Assembly (NCBI GenBank): GCA_000320545.1
Contig: ADNK01000427.1
Location: forward strand, 115,001-179,000
DNA: 64,000 nt
Source of the DNA: Bigelowiella natans CCMP2755
Taxonomy: Eukaryota > Cercozoa > Chlorarachniophyceae
Direction: 5' to 3'
A program made the position numbers and the translations under genes. Positions 59,901 through 64,000 of the stretch are shown here, piece after piece. Numbering within the stretch: position 1 is the stretch's first letter; every line of letters begins with the position of its first letter. The notes under the pieces are model-generated. The model had not been told where the DNA came from. It ran no database searches and was given only the letters and a program-made list of their open reading frames with translations.

Positions 59901-61898
59901 GCCGGGGTTCTTCTTCCGTAGCTCGGTAGGTGTAGGTAGCTTGTTGTCCGCTAGGTCCATAAACTCTAACGCATTAACGCTTGACTCAGAGGTCCACTCG
60001 TCAAGCCGTATCATGTTCTGGCTGATGGTCCTGCCTGACTTCTTTGGCAACTTAGCAAAGTATATCTTGTGATTGTAGAATGATATGATCCCCCCTAATT
60101 TTTCTAGGGCATCCTGTCCGAGGAGTAGTTCCATGGATAAAGTCATGGCTACTCGGGTCTTGATTTGGGTCTCCGCGTCGCTGCCAGGTATCTGTAGCTT
60201 TAGCATTAGCTCACCGACGGTCTTCATGGAAGAGCTTCCGTCTGCTTGAGCATATTTACGTTCTTTCTTAGTCACTTGATCCAATAGTCCTAACCTTCTT
60301 ACTGTGCTTAGGCTTATGAAGGACTTCGGCATGCTGCCACTATCCCAAAGGGCAGGTAGTTTCTTGTAGTCTCCGTAGCTGTCTTTAACTTTAACCTTGG
60401 TCATAGCAACTTTGATAGTCCTGTTAGCGTCTTCGTCATTAATGTTGCATACTCCTAAGTTCTTTATGTCGTCTAGGGTCATGGGCTTGTCTTGGTCCTG
60501 CGTTGCTGGTACTGCTGTCTTCGTCGGCGCCTGCTTAAGGTGATCTAATATTCCGTTTATCTGCTGCTGTATAGCATTGATACTGTTCTGCTTTTTGTTC
60601 TTATATTTATTGTTCTTCCCGTTGTTGCTGCCTTGCCATTTGCTGTTGTTATATCCTTGTCCTCTGCCTTTCTTTCTCTTTAACTTCTCGTAGTGTTCGT
60701 TGAGCTGCCTGATCGTCATCCTGGGTCGTCCTTCTTTCCTGTCTCTGCAGTCTTTAGCGGTGTGTTTCCCTTTACGTGAGCAGTATCCGCAACGTCGGTT
60801 ACCTTCCCTGTCCTTGTACCAGTCTCGCTGCGGCTTAATAGCGTTAATGTTTCCTATGCCAGGTACCTTAGGGCTGGTAAACTTGCGGTCCTGCTCCTGC
60901 TCGCGTAGGGATATAGCCTGCACTGCTGCCTCCATCGTGGTGTAGCCTTTCTCCGTAACGTAAGTGGATTCCTTTATCTTTAACTTGAACTCTTCAAACC
61001 TTGCCTGATCATCACCTGTGTTGTAATTAAAATCATGTAGTTCGTCGATCATATCCTGGAAGCGCGTGGCAAAGTCTCTAACAGGTTCTCTCTCATGCTG
61101 CATCATTGCTCTGTATTTTCTAATAGCCTGGGGTAGGGAGTTAGCATCCTGTTCATTTACAAAAGCCTTCATTATCGCCTCAACGTCTCGTAGCCCACTA
61201 ACTGTAGTGTGTATTTTCTCTAGCTGCCTGATCCGGGTCCTGCCTGTCTCGTAAAGGTCCATGGCTTGCTTTATTATAGCTAGCCATTTGAGCTTGTCGT
61301 TTTCGGTGGGGTTAGGGGTAAAGTCGCAGAGTATACTCCTAGCGTTCTTCCACCACCTCCTTGCCTCACCTCTTTTCCCGTTGTATTTCGTTATCATAAC
61401 CGGTGCTGTTTTAACAGACATGAACTGGGTGTTCCGCTGTACCGGCTGCTGCTGCTTGACGGTGCTCTGGGTCGTCCCCCGCGAGGCGCCCAGACCCCCG
61501 TCGTTCCTAAACAAAGCTGCCCACTCTGGAGGTAAGTCTGCTTCGTAATCCATGATGTCCTGCATGATAGCTGCCCAAACATCATGTGTCTGATACTTGT
61601 ATTCTATCGATACTTTCAGTTTGGCGTAGTTGCTCGCCCTGGGTCGCAAGGCTCGTAATGCCATTACGACCTTCTTGCTTTCGGCGGCCACGTCCTCGTC
61701 GTCCGCCTCGTAGAAGTTCTCCAGTGCCTCTGCTGCTGCATCTGCTTTCTTAATCCCGGGTGCTGGTCCCGGCGGTGCCTGTGGAGGTGTTCCTCCTCCT
61801 TCCTTAGCGTCCGTATCGCCCTTCCTTTCCTGTTTCTGCTCGTGCCCTTGCACGGCCTGCGAGCCAAAGTCCTGCTGTTCTTCTAGCTGCTGTGACAT
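56925..61898 (-). CDS. Gag-Pol polyprotein of the LTR retr­otransposon
   Basis: One open frame of 1,657 residues. The Gag part ends with a zinc knuckle CGYCSRKGKHTAKDC (C-x2-C-x4-H-x4-C) at about 371-385. Protease: LPALWDSGSMPKSF with catalytic DSG. Reverse transcriptase: FPYGLSISGDAF and FVYVDDDI (YVDD). RNase H: ATLWTDWSKLGMAAVL. Integrase: a degenerate zinc finger with C-x-C in place of C-x2-C (GCRCSS), catalytic Asp in VQIDVYKYDG, second Asp in HVDNETS and Glu in SKVERLHRTL. A GPY/F-like segment (DPFWGGVAKV) follows, then an unassigned C-terminal extension of about 120 residues. Gag and Pol are fused without a frameshift or stop. No disabling stop is seen. Confidence 0.93.
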   Translation of the reverse strand: MSQQLEEQQDFGSQAVQGHEQKQERKGDTDAKEGGGTPPQAPPGPAPGIKKADAAAEALENFYEADDEDVAAESKKVVMALRALRPRASNYAKLKVSIEYKYQTHDVWAAIMQDIMDYEADLPPEWAALFRNDGGLGASRGTTQSTVKQQQPVQRNTQFMSVKTAPVMITKYNGKRGEARRWWKNARSILCDFTPNPTENDKLKWLAIIKQAMDLYETGRTRIRQLEKIHTTVSGLRDVEAIMKAFVNEQDANSLPQAIRKYRAMMQHEREPVRDFATRFQDMIDELHDFNYNTGDDQARFEEFKLKIKESTYVTEKGYTTMEAAVQAISLREQEQDRKFTSPKVPGIGNINAIKPQRDWYKDREGNRRCGYCSRKGKHTAKDCRDRKEGRPRMTIRQLNEHYEKLKRKKGRGQGYNNSKWQGSNNGKNNKYKNKKQNSINAIQQQINGILDHLKQAPTKTAVPATQDQDKPMTLDDIKNLGVCNINDEDANRTIKVAMTKVKVKDSYGDYKKLPALWDSGSMPKSFISLSTVRRLGLLDQVTKKERKYAQADGSSSMKTVGELMLKLQIPGSDAETQIKTRVAMTLSMELLLGQDALEKLGGIISFYNHKIYFAKLPKKSGRTISQNMIRLDEWTSESSVNALEFMDLADNKLPTPTELRKKNPGKTIRQITELLDKTPPADDWDIDKGKKYINKILNEKYSDITKPTTKPSSKLTPVKIELKKGYEECIINDPEHRRPEADWEKIEWQINEWAKEGKIEPSNSPWNVRHVLAKKPTYPFFRLAHNFIRHNRVIKRIQTPTPRIDDVIEHVIGYKYYSSLDKNESYMQTPIHKTSRPITAFSSRHRKWHFVVFPYGLSISGDAFSSQNYRAYTHDGMASVLWVFVFVYVDDDIICTNTVVAQIFLLENIFIRFAHFGFTIRLQKCTFLATRIKWCGYYLEQGRITPNPEKVAALQQAPKPKNAKELKSFLQTAAWILRRFSPTYARTAAAFTTAYRKENSVGLSFAKVWAKAGLDAHFDNLIKLCSNTLLNAKLDTTRPATLWTDWSKLGMAAVLTQDQQIIRVWGRACTAAEAKYSPTKGEYKAMTEAQRKLRYYLLSVPSFTLMTDHKPLLGIDRKLEAPNDEYAAMRADTEEFRDKRTVVYAPGDKQLADYFSRLFEKKVPTQVTPMVNAITFEDGDFLPEPEELQHLQEHLDKYKHKHEVLSDRIYVYTNNVRRTYVPRRTRGALLFTAHGPAHVGENHITALLYHYYWPYKLKEIRTYLRGCRCSSLKAAGVATKESSKSRASKKIKARNFLDIVQIDVYKYDGYHYLTFVDVATGKCWVKKIIKVNVAKKNKGLYKQRLTNCYRTWESELQAIPDEVSINKIPKKLHVDNETSLLQLPHPNIDASPVYYAQSNSKVERLHRTLANLSRINSTTPDKIQGLVNDTFTSGGGIKDKEREEGDDNDDDTESEDEKVPYDGRVLKEGQYVRAKVNLRSRNKQDPFWGGVAKVTERKGRKQYYIYDGNRVTLRHISHLKNYDIGEKLLEDVKVNPTVWERAMPCLGPRPKFDVEYGNNKVRVNDDWRMKIVYLGYPGLRNMERVAMKIKDGKYQLLYLAVPDLPFEHWYKVLGDLDAEGWYGHEPKDEGEFWVSDKGDKVREESITWWLVKFRKR

Positions 61899-61914
61899 TG
61901 TTAGTCAAATCGTT

Positions 61915-61932
61915 TCCCGTGTGTGGAAGCCA
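61915..61932 (-). promoter_or_regulatory. Candidate primer binding site
   Basis: Minus-strand TGGCTTCCACACACGGGA starts with the TGG complementary to a tRNA CCA end, five bases inside the 5' LTR. I could not match it to a specific tRNA; it does not match the tRNA-Glu in this window. Confidence 0.4.
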
Positions 61933-61937
61933 AAGGT

Positions 61938-62263
61938 TGTTGCGCGTAAGGTGTTCACAGGCCGAGGCGCTACGTGCACAAGTAGGCAGGGGGGGGGAAA
62001 GGCACGTTTGCTTCCTTTTGAAGAGTTGTGTTTATTTTTATTAAAGATTATATTTTTATTAAATCGTGCACTGCGTAATCATTCGCGAAGCTTTCGCGAA
62101 TGCCGCCGCACGTGGGGCAGCACACTTCCGGTGTGCTGCCATGAGTCCCGCCGGAACCCACGTGCCTATGCTGTATTAATATCTACGTTATCTATATTCT
62201 ATATCCGCGACAACCCCTTTGTTGTCGCACGTGACTTGTGCCCGCGTAGTGGTACGCGCTACA
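61938..62263 (-). repeat. LTR (5' LTR of the minus-strand element)
   Basis: 326 bases, identical by eye to 56548-56873. Confidence 0.95.
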
Positions 62264-62267
62264 TGTG
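62264..62267. repeat. Target site duplication (right), TGTG
   Basis: Matches 56544-56547. Four bases rather than the five common for Ty3/gypsy elements. Confidence 0.75.
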
Positions 62268-62975
62268 CACCTAGTCGCGTCGCGCATCACATCCCACAGC
62301 ACGCACAGCGGCGGCGGGCTTTGGTGTTGCGCTCTTGTGTGTGTCAACCACACATCCATGTAGCTGTAGACACGTTCGCACGCGCATGCCATGGAATGCA
62401 CGCACGAACATGGCCTCCGCTCGTGGCTCTGTTGTCACATTGTTTGCGCATGGAGGCTGATTTTGCACTAGTGCAGGCTAGCAGGCAATCTAGCAATGCT
62501 AGAATGACCGACGACACACCTTCGTGTGTTTGCACATGCTAGCATGGCGCTCATGCACCAGCACTAGAGTACATGATGCAAGCAAATTTCGATTCAACGC
62601 GCACATCTGACAACTAAACAAGACTGGTAGACATGCACTTGCTAGCTTGAGCGGGACACGTCTAGACGTGTGTCTGCATTCGCGTCATAAATGCGATTAG
62701 CGACACATTGCAACCTCTCTGCGTTAAGAATTTCGTTTTCAATGCACCAGTGCAACAGAATGTACTATTTTTGCCCTTTCATGCACAACATGATCTGATA
62801 CCTTGTAACGACGAAGTTAAATTATATCTATGTTTACGTTACATTGCAAACTGTATACGATCAAGTATCCAAGGCATTGCAACGAATTATGCTCCATGAT
62901 GATGATCATAATCATATCATGATCACCTGCCTGCATGAAGCAAGCGCATAGGAGCGATACTAAAAATTAGATACT
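62268..62975. other. Intergenic region right of the retrotransposon
   Basis: 3' flank of the ATP synthase delta gene. Carries CTAG-rich, GCATGC-rich sequence like the tail-to-tail gaps (for example GGCTAGCAGGCAATCTAGC at 62477-62495, GCTAGCATGG at 62538-62547, CACGTCTAGACGTG at 62657-62670). No gene recognised. Confidence 0.6.
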
Positions 62976-64000
62976 CTAAGCAGCCTGGGGCCTCATCATC
63001 TCACTTCTAAGTGTATCAAGTTCGTTTTTGAGCGAAAGATCAATCTGTTGGCCTTCCATATCGATAACGAATCCTGCTAGAAGGCTGTCATCAACTTCTT
63101 GCTTCATCTGGATGTTTTGTGCACCGCTGAAAGAGACATAGGCACGTCAGTATGTTGACCAAATTTGATAAACCTATAACCATCAATACCTGATTTGCTT
63201 GACTTTCTCAGCAATCTTGAACATAGCATCGTCGTCAAGATCTACGGCCGTTCGCACAGTCACAGCTTTGGTATCTTGCATCTTCATCACTTCTTCCTCA
63301 AACACTTGAGCAATCTCTTCGAGCTGGTCGAATCGGCCCATATCCAGGAGAAGGTTCAAGAAGTTTGAAGTGTACCTAATTTTGTGACTATCGTAAGAAC
63401 CCTATCTGTTTTATTCAATTTTAATGCTGCACCCTTGCATCCCAGCTTTCTTGACCACGTCGTTAACGAGACCCTTCTTCTCCTCAACGTTCGACAATGG
63501 ATCATACATGAAGTCTCTCACCTAATGAGAATCAGTTAAGCTACATTTGACCAAATAATAATATTAAAATTTACCTGAGGTTCCGTTTTGAAAACATCAA
63601 CCCAAACGTTAAGATCATTCTGAACTTTATCAACGATTTTCTCTTCTTTTGCCATTTGAGCAAGTCCGGTTCCATATTCATCAGCGACAGCTTCCTGCAT
63701 TAATTCATGGTCATTAGTTTTTTTCTCTATTAACAGTCATGGTAAGAAAGAAGAACAATGAAACTTTACATGAAATAAATTTATAAAATTAAGTATTCTT
63801 ATTTACCCTCATTTTTCCAGCATTGGCCCTTAAGTTACGGCCCATCATCTAAGTAAAACGCATTCAGATCAGCAAAAATGTCCGATAATTGGCGTGTAGG
63901 AAAAAAAGAAGAGCTCGTATATTACCGGTGTACGAATGGAAGGCATGGAGAATGTGCTAGTAGGGGTCCTCACAATAGCCGATCCCACATGACCATCTAT
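62976..64000 (-). CDS. ATPD: Plastid ATP synthase delta subunit (partial)
   Basis: Minus-strand exons 62976-63126, 63190-63375, 63433-63521, 63575-63694, 63807-63848 and one from 63926 that runs past the right edge, so the N-terminus is missing. The sequence follows the delta/OSCP family: EAVADEYGTGLAQMAKEEK, FMYDPLSNVEEKKGLVNDVV, TSNFLNLLLDMGRFDQLEEI, AVTVRTAVDLDDDAMFKI, then the C-terminal QKE-like strand GAQNIQMKQEVDDSLLAGFV. The Ser/Thr/Arg-rich sequence upstream (VRTPTSTFSMPSIRTP) looks like part of a transit peptide, which favours the plastid delta subunit over mitochondrial OSCP. It links CF1 to the CFo peripheral stalk. It breaks the strand alternation seen in the rest of the window. 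Confidence 0.9.

Larger units (their letters stand above)
56548..62263 (-). mobile_element. Ty3/gypsy-type LTR retrotransposon, apparently intact
   Basis: 5,716 bases: two identical 326-base LTRs, TG...CA ends, a 4-bp TGTG target duplication, a purine-rich PPT next to the 3' LTR and a single Gag-Pol frame in Ty3/gypsy order (protease, RT, RNase H, integrase). It lies in the gap between U2AF65 and the ATP synthase delta gene and interrupts no gene I can identify. Identical LTRs imply very recent insertion. Confidence 0.95.

Noticed and set aside
61915-61932. Primer binding site matching the tRNA-Glu of this window
   Set aside because: The tRNA-Glu 3' end would require TGGTTCCCACACGGGG; the element reads TGGCTTCCACACACGGG, so the primer is a different tRNA or another mechanism.

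Overview
This is a nuclear segment of an intron-rich eukaryote, almost certainly an alga. Genes have many short GT-AG introns stuffed with microsatellites, and two products belong in a plastid: the ATP synthase delta subunit, and a plant-type M41-like metallopeptidase whose N-terminus looks like a signal peptide followed by a transit peptide. The second suggests a complex (secondary) plastid. An ARL6/BBS3 gene suggests a flagellated stage. I cannot fix the lineage; a stramenopile-like or chlorarachniophyte-like alga would fit.

Assembling exons by eye on both strands gives 16 protein genes plus one tRNA. In order: alpha/beta hydrolase (-, cut by the left edge), plastid M41-like peptidase (+), fibronectin-III membrane protein (-), SDA1 (+), GATD3/ES1 (-), AIDA-like C2 protein (+), NCKX exchanger (-), LETM1 (+), NUP43 (-) with tRNA-Glu(CUC) beside its promoter, an NT-C2/DIL protein (+), ARL6 (-), LSm7 (+), a PEX14-N/cytochrome-b5-like fusion (-), PIP30/FAM192A (+), U2AF65 (-), and plastid ATP synthase delta (-, cut by the right edge). 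The first 15 alternate strand without exception, so every gap among them is either head-to-head or tail-to-tail.

The tail-to-tail gaps (about 0.6-1.3 kb) have a peculiar composition rich in the palindrome CTAG and in TGCATG-like words; head-to-head gaps lack it. Between U2AF65 and the ATP synthase gene lies an intact-looking Ty3/gypsy-type LTR retrotransposon (56548-62263, minus). Its 326-bp LTRs read as identical, it is flanked by a 4-bp TGTG duplication, and it has one uninterrupted Gag-Pol frame, so it inserted recently.

The genes are mostly housekeeping: ribosome biogenesis (SDA1), nuclear pore (NUP43), splicing and mRNA decay (U2AF65, LSm7), ion transport (NCKX, LETM1), organelle function (M41-like, ATP synthase delta, GATD3) and trafficking (ARL6, NT-C2/DIL). 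They do not form a pathway. The most novel items are the strict alternation with its special tail-to-tail spacers, the PEX14-N/MAPR fusion, the NT-C2 plus DIL architecture, and microsatellites that sit on splice sites.
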